Of a stretch of DNA of 64,000 nucleotides, positions 51,858 to 60,561 are shown in pieces. The first letter of the stretch is position 1. The number at the start of each line of letters is the position of its first letter. The DNA is taken from the NCBI GenBank assembly GCA_963830385.1, contig CAWHMD010000004.1, positions 558,001-622,000 of the forward strand, written 5' to 3'. The translations under genes were made by a program, and so were the position numbers. Source of the DNA: Bog-532 sp963830385 (GTDB taxonomy: Bacteria; Actinomycetota; Actinomycetes; Streptosporangiales; Streptosporangiaceae). The notes below the pieces were generated by a model that had not been told where the DNA came from, did not search any database, and saw only the letters and a list, made by a program, of their open reading frames with translations.

Positions 51858-52923
51858 ATGAGCACCTTTCCATGTCTTGCGCGGTCCGTGCTGGGGTCTG
51901 GCCAGGTCCGTTACCGCCTCGGTGACCGGCTGGTGGACCGGTATCTGGAGTTCGTGGCAGGCCGGTGCCGGCCGAACACGCTGCGGGCGGTGGCCTTTGA
52001 CCTTAAGACGTTCTTCACCGTCATCCCGAAGGACCCGGCGGCGGTCACCGCAGCGGACGTGTTCGAGTTCCTGGCGGATCAACGGGGTGACCGCACGGTG
52101 GTGCGGCTGGCGGACCGGGAGTCGGGGCTGTCGGCGCGGACGATCGCCCGCCGGCTGTCGTCGGTGTCGGGCCTGTATGCGTACCTGGTCGCGCGGGGTG
52201 ACACGCCGGTGCAGGTCAACCCGGTGCCGCGGGGGCTGCTGACCCGGCGGCTGGGCGGGTCTCGGCGGTCGCGGACCGCGCCGCTGGTACGGGTGCCCCG
52301 GACGCTGCCGCGGATCTTGTCACCGGGCGAGGCGGACCGGCTGGTCGGGGCGCTGCGCATGCACCGGGACCGGGCGATGGTGCTGGCGATGCTGCTGGCC
52401 GGGCTGCGCCGGTGCGAGGTGCTCGGGCTGCGGTTCGCCGACGTGCAGGTCGCTGACCGGCGGCTGGCCGTGGTGGAGGGCAAGGGCGGTCATCACCGGA
52501 TCGTGCCGGTAGCGAACCGGTTCTTCGACGCGCTGGGCGCCTACCTGCATGACGAGCGGCCCTGCGAGGCCCGCACGGACCGGGTGTTCGTGGTACTGAA
52601 AGGGCCGCGGCGCGGGCTGCCGCTGTCGGCGGAGGGGCCTGGATGAGATCCTGGCCGCCGCCCGCCGCCGGGCCGGCCTGGGGCACGCGACCTGTCATGA
52701 GCTACGGCATACGTGCCTGACCCGGCTGCGGGAGGCGGGGATGGCGCTGGAGGCGGTGCAGGCCCAGGCGGGGCACCTGAGTATCGAGTCGACCCGGGTC
52801 TACCTGCACCTGACCAACGACTGGCTGGCAGAGGAGTACCGGCGCGCCGCCGAGCTGATCGACGCCGATGCGGCCGCCGTCGCCGAGATGCTGGCCGTGC
52901 AAGAACAGGCGGCCGTCCGGTGA
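51858..52923 (+). pseudogene. Tyrosine recombinase (TnpA-like), frameshifted by one base
   Basis: From the ATG at 51858 the frame runs through the core-binding domain (RYLEFVAGRCRPNTLRAVAF, GLSARTIARRLSSVSGLYAY) and the catalytic Arg region (AMLLAGLRRCEVLGLRFADV), K near VEGKGGHHRIVPV, then stops at 52646. In the next frame the protein continues LDEILAAARRRAGLGH, HELRHTCLTRLREAG (HxxR), QAGHLSIESTRVYLHL (His and Tyr). An extra G in a GGGG run near 52627 causes the shift. All catalytic residues exist across the two parts, so this could be a sequencing or slippage artefact, or a phase switch. Confidence 0.82.
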
Positions 52924-53016
52924 GCGCCGTCCCGGCCCCCGAACGGCAGCCAGGCCTGGCACGCCGGTGCGGAATGGGCCGAGATCGCCGCCGCCGCGCC
53001 CCGGGCCGCCGCCACG

Positions 53017-54207
53017 ATGCGCCGCTACCTGCGGCAGCTGGGCACGTTCCTGGCGCCCAGGAGCGTCGATGCGGCCGATGGCGCGCTGCGCCAGTTCGCC
53101 CACTGGATGCTCACCGGCCCCGGCATCACCGCGGTCGGCGATATCCGCCGCGACGACATCGAGGACTACAAGGTGTGGCTGGCCGGCCGGCCAGGTCACC
53201 GCGGCCGGCTATCCGCCGAGACGCACCGGCAGCGGCTACGCACCATACGCCAGTTCTTCGAGCGGATCATCGAGTGGGACTGGCCCGATGCCCCGCCCCG
53301 CACCCCCGTCATCGCCGGGGACATCCCCAAGAAACCCGAGCCGCTGCCCAAGTTCCTCGACGACCGCGACGCCGCCAAGCTGATGGCCGCCGCCCGGGCC
53401 AGTACCGACCCCCGCGACCGGCTCGTCGTCGAGCTGCTGGCCCGGACCGGGATGCGGGCCGGCGAGCTGGCCGGCCTGGACGCCGATGCGGTCGTCCAGA
53501 TCGGCACCGGGCACTGGCTGCGGATCCCGCTGGGCAAGCTCCGCAACGACCGCTACGTGCCGCTGCACCCCGAGCTCGTTGAGCTGCTCGTTACCTGGAC
53601 CGCCGCCAACCTTGAGCACATCCGCCACTGCAAGCGGCTGGTCGCCGACCACCGCGGGGCCCTGGACCGGCACCTGATCGGGCGGATCGTGCACCGGGTC
53701 GGCCGGGCGGCAGGCGTCCCCGGCGTGCACCCGCACCGGCTCCGCCACACGCTGGCCACCCAGGCCATCAACCGCGGCATGCGGCTGGAGGCCATCGCCG
53801 CCCTGCTCGGCCACCGCAAGATGGAGATGACCCTGATCTACGCCCGGATCGCCAACCGGGTCGTCGCCGACGAATACGCCGCGGTCAGCGCCAAGATCGA
53901 CGCCCTCTACGGCCAGCCCCCGCAACTGCCCGCCGACTATGAGAGCACCGGCATGGCCCGGCTGCGCCGCGAATCCCACGCCCGGATGCTCGGCAACGGA
54001 CTGTGCACCCGCCCGGCTGAGCTGGACTGCCGGATGGAATCGGCCTGCGAAACCTGCGCCTACTTCCGCACCGGCACCGAGTTCCTGCCCGTCCTGGTCC
54101 GCCAGCGCAACCACGCCCGCGACCACGGCCAAGCCGACCGGACCGCCTTGTTCGACGGGCTCATCCAGCGCGCCGGAACCGGACCCGCCACCACCGAACG
54201 GAGCTGA
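53017..54207 (+). CDS. Tyrosine recombinase (TnpB-like) with zinc-finger-like tail
   Basis: 396 residues from the ATG at 53017; the frame is coding-like back to the TGA at 52921, and a GTG at 52920 in another frame might be the original start, with a small indel in between. Core-binding domain (YLRQLGTFLAPRSVDAADG..), catalytic Arg LARTGMRAGELAGL, Lys LGKLRNDRYVPL, HPHRLRHTLATQ (HxxR), LLGHRKMEMTLIYARI (His, Tyr): complete. C-terminal CTRPAELDCRMESACETCAY has four Cys in zinc-finger spacing. Such paired recombinases belong to Tn554-like elements. Confidence 0.85.
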   Translation: MRRYLRQLGTFLAPRSVDAADGALRQFAHWMLTGPGITAVGDIRRDDIEDYKVWLAGRPGHRGRLSAETHRQRLRTIRQFFERIIEWDWPDAPPRTPVIAGDIPKKPEPLPKFLDDRDAAKLMAAARASTDPRDRLVVELLARTGMRAGELAGLDADAVVQIGTGHWLRIPLGKLRNDRYVPLHPELVELLVTWTAANLEHIRHCKRLVADHRGALDRHLIGRIVHRVGRAAGVPGVHPHRLRHTLATQAINRGMRLEAIAALLGHRKMEMTLIYARIANRVVADEYAAVSAKIDALYGQPPQLPADYESTGMARLRRESHARMLGNGLCTRPAELDCRMESACETCAYFRTGTEFLPVLVRQRNHARDHGQADRTALFDGLIQRAGTGPATTERS

Positions 54208-54212
54208 CCAGC

Positions 54213-54443
54213 ATGCCCGGTATCACCCTCGACCCCGCCGACGCCACCGAGCTCGCCGAGACGCTCACCTTCCTCACCCAGCGGCTGTCAGGAAGCCAGA
54301 AACAGGCCCTCGCCGACAGCTTCGCCGCCTTCGTCGGCCACCCCGCCTACAACACCGGGACCCTCTGCACTGACCTGCGCCGGTTCATCTTCCTCCTCGG
54401 CGCCAGCGACGGCGAAGAACTCTTCGGCGAGCCAACACCATGA
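54213..54443 (+). CDS. Small TnpC-like protein of recombinase trio
   Basis: 76 residues: MPGITLDPADATELAETLTF, then LTQRLSGSQKQALADSFAAF, VGHPAYNTGTLCTDLRRFIF and LLGASDGEELFG. It starts 6 bases after the recombinase stop. Helical, soluble and without known domain. The arrangement of two tyrosine recombinases and one small protein equals tnpA-tnpB-tnpC of Tn554, where the small protein controls orientation and frequency, so the same role is inferred. Confidence 0.7.
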   Translation: MPGITLDPADATELAETLTFLTQRLSGSQKQALADSFAAFVGHPAYNTGTLCTDLRRFIFLLGASDGEELFGEPTP

Positions 54444-54772
54444 CCGGCCGAATGCATCACCTGCTTGACAAGATCACCCGTATAACGCCGATTCGGAGTG
54501 GCAGGGACCTGTGTAAATCGCGAGGGTCACTGTGCGCAGATAATCCGATTCTGGGCGTTTCGGTTCACCCACCGGTTTGACTGGAGCCCGCTCCGTCATC
54601 CATCCAACTTTTCCCGAATCTTCGCGATCGCGGCGACCGCCCTGAAGATGATTCTGATTGCGTTGCTGCCGGACGCTGGTGAAGCTGCCGTCAGCGACGG
54701 TGGACGGCGGGATGACGCCATGCTCGTGCCAGGGCAGGCTATGACCCTCGATGCCCGTGATAAGACGGCACT
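54444..54772. other. Region between recombinase trio and pentapeptide gene
   Basis: 329 bases with no recognised frame. GC content drops toward the pentapeptide gene, marking a boundary of differently sourced DNA. No repeats or promoter elements recognised with confidence. Confidence 0.35.
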
Positions 54773-56335
54773 ATGGAGAACTCTGGCGAGACCAGTACGT
54801 CCGCACACTCCGGCTCTCCAGATACCGGTCTTCCCGAATCGGCCAGCTGGGGAAAGCATCCGTCGTTGATAAGAATGCGCGAGCTCCTGCGGGTATTGCG
54901 TGGGTGGGCCACAATGTCACCACCGAAGGACCCGCCGTTCAAGGATCAGCATTTGACCGGTGCTGATGTCTTTTGGATTTCCTGCGTATATCTGTCGTGG
55001 ACGCTCCCGCAATTTGACCTCGACGGTTTTGACAGCAACTATCTTCATCAGATATTCGACTCGCCGCTCGCGCAAGCTGTGAAATTCGAAGACGCCGACA
55101 TGAATGGTACCTGGAGCGCCATGCGGGATGAATTCTCTTCTCGTGAAATGACCGGAACTTACTTGATCGATCCAGACGTTGCCATCCTTGATGGTTTGGA
55201 TCTGCGGGGCGCCGATCTTGCCGGAGAAGATCTTAGTGCCGCACTGTTGGACGGAATTGATCTACGCGGCGCCTATCTCACTAATGCGCAGCTTGAGGGT
55301 GCCAGTTTGAGGCGTTGCCATCTTGAGGGCGCATACCTCGACCGTGTGGCGGCGTCCGCTTCGTGCTTTCGCAGGGCCGCGATGGGCCACTGCTACGCGC
55401 GCTTTGCAAATTTCACTGCGGCCGACCTTCGTGACGTTGATTTTACCGGTGCCGTGTTGAGACGCGTCCGATTTGATGCCTCCCTCCTGAGGGGCGCCTC
55501 CTTGGCGCACTGCAAACTAACACGGGCAAGCCTTCGCTCTGCGGATCTATTCCAGACCTGGTTCGGCGGGTCTCTCATGATGTTTGCAACCTTCGGACCC
55601 GTAGGCGTTGATCCGGTCGTAGAGAAGGCTCTACATAAGGCAGACTGGTTGGGTTTCGTAACAGACGACCCACCCCAGAAGTATCTCCTGCGGGCTGCAA
55701 ACCTGACTCTCGCTCGATTCGACGCCGAAACTTTACTCAATGACGTATCCCTCTGGAGTGCTGATACGGCGAATCCCCAAGTAGCCGACGTTGTGTGGGG
55801 CGACGTAAACCTCACTGCGGTGACAGGGTGGGGTGTTAAGTCAGGTGATGAAACTAGGGCCGAGGGTAGTTCTGACCCTGTCCTCTACGATCGGGCCGCA
55901 CGTAGCAATCGCCAACTGGCAGTCCAGCTACGGAGGCAAGGCATGAGCGACGCAAGTGACTTTTATGGCTATCATGCCAAGTTGTGTGAGATCCGCTCAT
56001 TCGTGCTACACGGCTCCTATATTCGTTTGGTCGGAAGTGCTCTCTTGGCTGGTTTGTGTGGTTGGGGTTTCAAACCAGGGCGAACAGTTCTCTGGTATTT
56101 GGCCACACTCTTTTTGTCTTGGGGGGGATATTTGTTGACTGTGCCACATTTGTCCGGCTGGCAGGATTTGGTGCTTAGCGTGTCCTCATTCCATGGACGA
56201 GGCGTGTTCGTGAGCAACCTGCAGTCGCTCAGTCGCCCGGCCTCGGTGCTGGTGGTAATCGAAGCTGTGATTGGTCTCCTGATCGAGGCTACGTTCGTAG
56301 CCACTTTCACGCAAAGGTTCCTCAGAATAGGCTGA
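54773..56335 (+). CDS. Pentapeptide-repeat protein with C-terminal membrane pore-like domain
   Basis: 520 residues. After a polar N-terminus (FKDQHLTGADVFWISCVYLS) the middle (about 140-250 and 300-350) carries A(D/N)LxX repeats: GLDLRGADLAGEDLSAALLD, GIDLRGAYLTNAQLEGASLR, NFTAADLRDVDFTGAVLRRV. The C-terminus has three hydrophobic segments (GSALLAGLCGWGF, VLWYLATLFLSWGGYLLTV, ASVLVVIEAVIGLLIEATFV) around SGWQDLVLSVSSFHGRGVFV, arranged like a two-helix channel module, without a selectivity motif. GC is lower than neighbours. Function unknown; membrane pore plus solenoid suggests a signal-gated effector. Confidence 0.8.
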   Translation: MENSGETSTSAHSGSPDTGLPESASWGKHPSLIRMRELLRVLRGWATMSPPKDPPFKDQHLTGADVFWISCVYLSWTLPQFDLDGFDSNYLHQIFDSPLAQAVKFEDADMNGTWSAMRDEFSSREMTGTYLIDPDVAILDGLDLRGADLAGEDLSAALLDGIDLRGAYLTNAQLEGASLRRCHLEGAYLDRVAASASCFRRAAMGHCYARFANFTAADLRDVDFTGAVLRRVRFDASLLRGASLAHCKLTRASLRSADLFQTWFGGSLMMFATFGPVGVDPVVEKALHKADWLGFVTDDPPQKYLLRAANLTLARFDAETLLNDVSLWSADTANPQVADVVWGDVNLTAVTGWGVKSGDETRAEGSSDPVLYDRAARSNRQLAVQLRRQGMSDASDFYGYHAKLCEIRSFVLHGSYIRLVGSALLAGLCGWGFKPGRTVLWYLATLFLSWGGYLLTVPHLSGWQDLVLSVSSFHGRGVFVSNLQSLSRPASVLVVIEAVIGLLIEATFVATFTQRFLRIG

Positions 56336-57731
56336 CTAGCGTTGGATGCGATCGGCGGCGCCGCGTGCGAATTCACGTATTAGTACTCCAGCCGTAGATC
56401 GTAATGTGCCCGGGTCCTGGGTTATTTGCTGCTGGTAGTGGCAGGTCAGGGCGCGGTACTGGTGGCGGCGTCGCCAGCGGGACCAGCGCATCCGGTGCGC
56501 GGCGTCGTGTGCCGGGCGGAGGATCGTGCCGGCGAGCAGGTGGGCAATCTCGTTGCGGGTCAGCGAGACCTGGTCTGCCGGGCCGGGGCCGCGGGCGTGC
56601 TCGAGGGCGGCGGCGATGGCGAGGGCTGCGGCGGCGAGCATGGCGAGGGTGACCCACCGGTACCAGGAGGTCCACCGGCGGACCTGGTGCTCATCCAGGC
56701 CGGTCAGGCCCTTTCCGGACTGGAAGTTCTCCTCGATCGTCCAGCGCAGCCCGGCCACCTTCACCAGGGCGGCCAGCGGGACCGGCTGCGGGCTGTAGCA
56801 GCGGTAGAAGGCCAGTTCCCCGGTACGCCGGTTCCGGCGGATCAGCAGATACCGGCATCCTGGACCGGAGTCGCTGATGGTGACCCAGGCCCAGTCGTAC
56901 CATCGGTGTCCTTTGGCGCCGGCGCCTGCGGACAGCTGCTGCCAGGCCCGGAGGGGCAGCCGGGCGGCGAGCTGATCGGCGCGGAGGGCGTGCCCGGCAC
57001 CTGCGGGGACCCGGTGATCGCAGGCGACGGCAAGTACATAGGCGACGCGCTGGGCTTCCAGCCAGGTGCGCAGCGGCCCGTTGTCCTCGTACACCTCGTC
57101 GCCGGCGACCCAGACGAACAGCACCGCAGCGGTGACGGCCCGCTCGATCATCCGCCTGGCGAGCTGCGGTTTAGTCGCGAACTTGACGTCACCGGGAATC
57201 CCGGCCGCCGCGCAGCGTTGCTCATTGCCGGTCCAGGACCGCGGCAGGTACAGCTCACGGTCAATCAGCGTGTGCCCGCGCGGGGCAGCGTATCCCAGAT
57301 AGACGGCGACCTGCGCGTTCTCGATCCGCCCGGCGGTGCCGGTGTACTGGCGCTGCACGCCCGGCGTGGCCGTGCCTTTTCTTGACGTCGCCGGTCTCGT
57401 CGATCACTAGCACCGCGCCCGGGTCGCCGAGCTGCTCGATGACATAGGCACGCACGTCGTCGCGAACGCCGTCGGCGTCCCACTTCGCGCGGGCCAGCAG
57501 GTGCTGCATCCCGTCCGGCGAGAGGTCTCCGGCGTGCTCGGCGATCGTCCAGCAGTTCTTGCGGGGAAGTTCAGCCAGCAGACCCAGCACGAAGGCCCGC
57601 GCCCGCCGCCGCGGCTCGACCCTGCGGAAACGACCCCCAGCCCGGGTCAGCAGCTCGTCAAGTACGCCCACCCACCGGCTGGGGTCTACGCTGGGGCCAG
57701 CGGCCGCCACAAGATCTTCACGCGTCGTCAC
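56336..57731 (-). pseudogene. IS701-family transposase, frameshifted
   Basis: The 5' frame (57731 to about 57370) reads DPSRWVGVLDELLTRAGGRF, RKNCWTIAEHAGDLSPDGMQ and AVLVIDETGDVKK (first catalytic Asp); the 3' frame continues VQRQYTGTAGRIENAQVAVY, VWVAGDEVYEDN (second Asp) and GLRWTIEENFQSGKGLTGLDEHQ (Glu). A single shift near 57370, just after DVKK, breaks it. The 3' frame also reads past the element's left end (56384) into flanking DNA before stopping at 56336, so the true C-terminus has been lost. Confidence 0.88.
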
Positions 57732-58325
57732 GAACCGGGATGATCAGACGGTGGCCGCCCCGTCTCCAGCACCGGCACGCCCAAGATCGCGCCCGACGGC
57801 CGGAGTACCAGGAGGACACATGCGACGAGGCGAGGTCTGGTGGGCCGAGTTCGATGAGCGACGGCCTGTCGTGCTGCTGTCCGGAGAAGCTCCATCCGGG
57901 TTCCGGACGATGCAGGTTGTCGCCCCGGCGGATACCGACATCTCCGGCCTGGGAATCGAAGTCGCAGTCGGCGCCCGGGAAGGACTGCCCTTTGACGGCG
58001 TGCTGCGGTTCGTGTTCCCGCGGCCGGGCTTTACCCCGTGCACCTGGCTGACCACCTTGAGCCGGGAAGACCTGATCGAACGGGCAGGCGCGGTGTCTGC
58101 CGCCAAACTCAGCGAGATCGACGACGCCCTGCGCGCCAGCGAGCAAAGAGCGGAGTGGACCCCGGCCGCGGCGGCCAGGCTCAGCGAGATCAAGGACTCC
58201 CTCCGCCGGCGGGCTCAGACACGCAGGGAAGGAACGGACGCCCGCACCAGCGAAGGTCAATCTCGTCCGCACGATCACCGGTCCGTGGCGCCTCAACAAC
58301 AAGATCACGATCTACGGCTGGAGTA
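56384..58325 (-). mobile_element. IS701-family element carrying a MazF-like passenger
   Basis: Perfect 19-base terminal inverted repeats TACTCCAGCCGTAGATCGT at 56384-56402 and 58307-58325, flanked by the 4-base direct repeat TTAG (56380-56383 and 58326-58329). TTAG fits the YTAR target duplication known for IS701. Between the ends lie the frameshifted transposase (minus strand) and a MazF/PemK-like gene (plus strand). The 1.94-kb length exceeds usual IS701 elements by the size of that extra gene. Confidence 0.85.
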
Positions 58326-58329
58326 TTAG
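57820..58329 (+). CDS. MazF/PemK-like protein, passenger of IS701 element
   Basis: 169 residues from the ATG at 57820 with a strong CCAGGAGG site. MRRGEVWWAEFDERRPVVLL is the PemK/MazF start, then GFRTMQVVAPADTDISGLG, GLPFDGVLRFVFPRPGFTPC and TWLTTLSREDLIERAGAVSA. MazF proteins are ribonuclease toxins; here the usual catalytic Arg/Thr positions cannot be confirmed and no antitoxin gene is adjacent. The C-terminal 20-30 residues read through the terminal repeat and stop using the TAG of the target duplication, so the end is not native. Confidence 0.72.
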   Translation: MRRGEVWWAEFDERRPVVLLSGEAPSGFRTMQVVAPADTDISGLGIEVAVGAREGLPFDGVLRFVFPRPGFTPCTWLTTLSREDLIERAGAVSAAKLSEIDDALRASEQRAEWTPAAAARLSEIKDSLRRRAQTRREGTDARTSEGQSRPHDHRSVAPQQQDHDLRLEY

Positions 58330-58922
58330 GCGGCTCTGGATCGTCAAGCCGCGACCGGCGTTGACTGCGGAGCGTGATCTGGCGGCGTGATGCCGCAGCA
58401 CCGGATCGCCGAATATTCGCGCCGAGCGGCCGGATAACCTCACGGCGCAGCTGAGCGCAGAACATCCATTCCGGCGCTTCGCCTGACCCCCATAATCCCC
58501 AGATTATGAGGGTCGTGCAGAGCGAGCCTGGCGCCGGGAAGGTGACCGCGCTAAAGACAAGCTCAGTCGGCACCCCAGCCCCGACGGCGCCGGACAGGAG
58601 ACCGCGGTTATCGTCCCGATGAGTGGGTCACCGACGACGCCGCCACACGGAGGGCGAGGCTTGATGTCGATGTCATGGCGCTACCTGTTCTCTCTCCGTC
58701 GTTCGAACTAGTCAGGTACATTTACTACTGTAGTCGTACAGCAGCACCGATGACGACAGCAACAGGCGCGAAGTCGCCGGGGGCAGATGGCGCGTGCGGC
58801 ACGCGGCGAGCGCGGCTGCGCACGCTCCGCCGCGGGCAGGTCGGCGGCGATCCGGCGCGGGCGGCGCTGACGTAGGGTGTGAACCTCGTGGGATCAGGTG
58901 GGCGACGGGAGCCGAGGGCGGC
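58330..58922. other. Intergenic region before marR
   Basis: 593 bases without a recognised gene. A TAGTCAG half-site at 58709-58715 and GTAGTC nearby at 58730 match the operator half-sites found upstream of the downstream oxidoreductase, suggesting that the MarR gene is also autoregulated. Confidence 0.4.
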
Positions 58923-59366
58923 ATGGACGACGAGCAGCGGGTTGATCTAGGGGTGTCGTTGCTCATCCCGTACCGGTACACCGAGGACCGGGTTTTCCGG
59001 GCCCTCCAAGATGCCGGGTTCGACGACTGGACCCTCGCCCAGTGCCGACTGTTCCAGCGCATCGCCCCGGACGGCTCGCGCCTCACGGACCTCGCTGACC
59101 AGGCACAAATGAGCAAACAGAGCGCCGGCGTGCTGGTCGACCAGCTGGAGCGCCTGGGCTACGTCCACCGCGTCCCCGACCCCGCGGATGGCCGCGCCCG
59201 GTTGATCGTGATCGAGCAGCGCGGCCGGCGGGCGGTCGAGGTGGCCACGGCGACTCTCGACGAGATCTTCTCGGAGTGGAAGGCCTACCTGGGCACCCGC
59301 AACTTCACGTTGCTGCAGCAGATCCTGGACCAGCTCCGCGAGATCACCGACCCCTTCGCGCGGTAA
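58923..59366 (+). CDS. MarR-family regulator
   Basis: 147 residues from the ATG at 58923, with GGGAG and GAGGG upstream. Winged helix: DWTLAQCRLFQRIAPDGSRL, TDLADQAQMSKQSAGVLVDQ, LERLGYVHRVPDPADGRARL, then a C-terminal dimerisation helix (FTLLQQILDQLREITDPF). The DxR wing signature (DPADGRAR) is present. The next gene has two matching palindromes at its promoter, so the expected target is the NAD(P)-binding oxidoreductase gene. Confidence 0.9.
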   Translation: MDDEQRVDLGVSLLIPYRYTEDRVFRALQDAGFDDWTLAQCRLFQRIAPDGSRLTDLADQAQMSKQSAGVLVDQLERLGYVHRVPDPADGRARLIVIEQRGRRAVEVATATLDEIFSEWKAYLGTRNFTLLQQILDQLREITDPFAR

Positions 59367-59452
59367 ACCCGGCCGCGCCGAGCCGTCCGCCCCCGACTCC
59401 CGTTCGCCCTGAGCCGCCGCGCCAGCGGACGCAAGCGGGCTTCGACCTCGCC

Positions 59453-59508
59453 TTGACATAGTCAGCTTTGCTGACTAGTCTTCTCGATGTAGTCAGCCTT
59501 ATTGACTA
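59453..59508 (+). promoter_or_regulatory. Promoter and two MarR-type operators upstream of the oxidoreductase gene
   Basis: TTGACA (59453-59458), 17-base spacer, TAGTCT (59476-59481). The palindrome TAGTCAG-CTTTG-CTGACTA (59459-59477) fills the spacer, and a second, TAGTCA-GCCTTAT-TGACTA, is at 59490-59508. Overlap of a perfect palindrome with the promoter predicts repression, most likely by the adjacent MarR protein. Confidence 0.75.
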
Positions 59509-59569
59509 CTGTCACCCGCGATCCTGGCGAAATCGGTCGCCGCGGACGCCCAGCAGAAAGGGAAATGTC

Positions 59570-60202
59570 ATGAAGTTTCTTGTCCTTGGAGCAACCGGCC
59601 GCACCGGCGTCCTCTTCGTCGAAAAGGCACTCGACCAGGGGCATCATGTCACCGCCCTCGTTCGCAGGGCCGACGCCGCCGTCGACTCGCGCGCTCAGAT
59701 CGTCAGCGGCGACGTCACCGACGCCGCCGTGATCGCGGCGGCAGCCCGAGGCCACGACGCGATCATCAGCACGCTCGGAGTGAAAAACGCCCGCGAAACC
59801 CCGACGCTGATCACCGACACCGTCCGTGCAGTCATCGCATCCGCGAAAACATCAGGCGTTGACCGTTTCGTCATCCTGTCTGCGTTCGGAGTCGGCGACT
59901 CCCTCGCCAAAGCCTCGTTCCTCGTGAGCCCCCTATTCCGCACCGTGCTTCGGAAAACCTACGCAGACAAAGCCGCATCGGAAGTGCTGTTGAGGGCCAG
60001 CGATCTGAAATGGACCCTCGAATACCCCGGAGCGTTGAACAACAAGGACATCACGCGCTACACCGCGGTCACCCTCGAGGACGCCAAGAAATTGCCGATC
60101 TTCCCCTCGACCTCCCGCGCGAACGTCGCTGAGTTCCTCCTCCACTCCGCCGTGCAAGACACCTTCATCCGTCAGACCGTCATCGTCACCGACACCAAAT
60201 AG
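59570..60202 (+). CDS. NAD(P)H-binding oxidoreductase (atypical SDR)
   Basis: 210 residues from the ATG at 59570 (AAAGGG upstream). Rossmann motif MKFLVLGATGRTGVLFVEKA, VTALVRRADAAVDSRAQIVS (NADP-type Arg), GHDAIISTLGVKN, FVILSAFGVGDS and LKWTLEYPGALNN. These are typical of NmrA/flavin-reductase-like atypical SDRs; no YxxxK motif. Cofactor is predicted to be NADPH. Regulated by MarR judging from the operators, hence perhaps a response to electrophiles or aromatic compounds. Confidence 0.88.
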   Translation: MKFLVLGATGRTGVLFVEKALDQGHHVTALVRRADAAVDSRAQIVSGDVTDAAVIAAAARGHDAIISTLGVKNARETPTLITDTVRAVIASAKTSGVDRFVILSAFGVGDSLAKASFLVSPLFRTVLRKTYADKAASEVLLRASDLKWTLEYPGALNNKDITRYTAVTLEDAKKLPIFPSTSRANVAEFLLHSAVQDTFIRQTVIVTDTK

Positions 60203-60222
60203 GTCGCCGAACGCTATCGGGA

Positions 60223-60510
60223 GTGTCCGCGGCACTGGCCGAGCACTTCCCGGACGAAGAGGCCACCATCGTCCCGGCCATGGAGCATGTGCTCACCCAG
60301 AGCGAGGAGAAGTGGTTCGGCAAGCACGGCCGGGCTGCGACCCCGAAGGGTCAGCTATGGAACATGGTCGGCGCCATCCTCGCCGCCCAGCCCGACGGGG
60401 GCGCCGCATGGTTGAAGAAGAACATGCCCGGACCCGCTGCGCTGGTATGGCGATGGATCGGCGCCCCGCGCTACGCACGCTTCCGGGCAGCGCTGGAAGG
60501 CCGCCGCTAG
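60223..60510 (+). CDS. Truncated hemerythrin-like protein
   Basis: 95 residues from a GTG at 60223: LAEHFPDEEATIVPAMEHVL retains the HxxxE(E)-type metal-ligand helix of hemerythrin domains, then SEEKWFGKHGRAATPKGQLW and GAPRYARFRAALEGRR. The first two helices with their His ligands are missing, so only the C-terminal third of a usual 190-residue protein is present. Likely a remnant; perhaps still translated. Confidence 0.55.
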   Translation: MSAALAEHFPDEEATIVPAMEHVLTQSEEKWFGKHGRAATPKGQLWNMVGAILAAQPDGGAAWLKKNMPGPAALVWRWIGAPRYARFRAALEGRR

Positions 60511-60561
60511 GAAGCGTCCCTCGGATCACCCGGCTGACCCGGCTTTTTCATCAATCAGCAG

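Noticed and set aside
52713..53582. 289-codon plus frame across the recombinase junction
   Set aside because: Arg/Ala/Gly-rich; the real recombinase frames with catalytic residues are the other ones.
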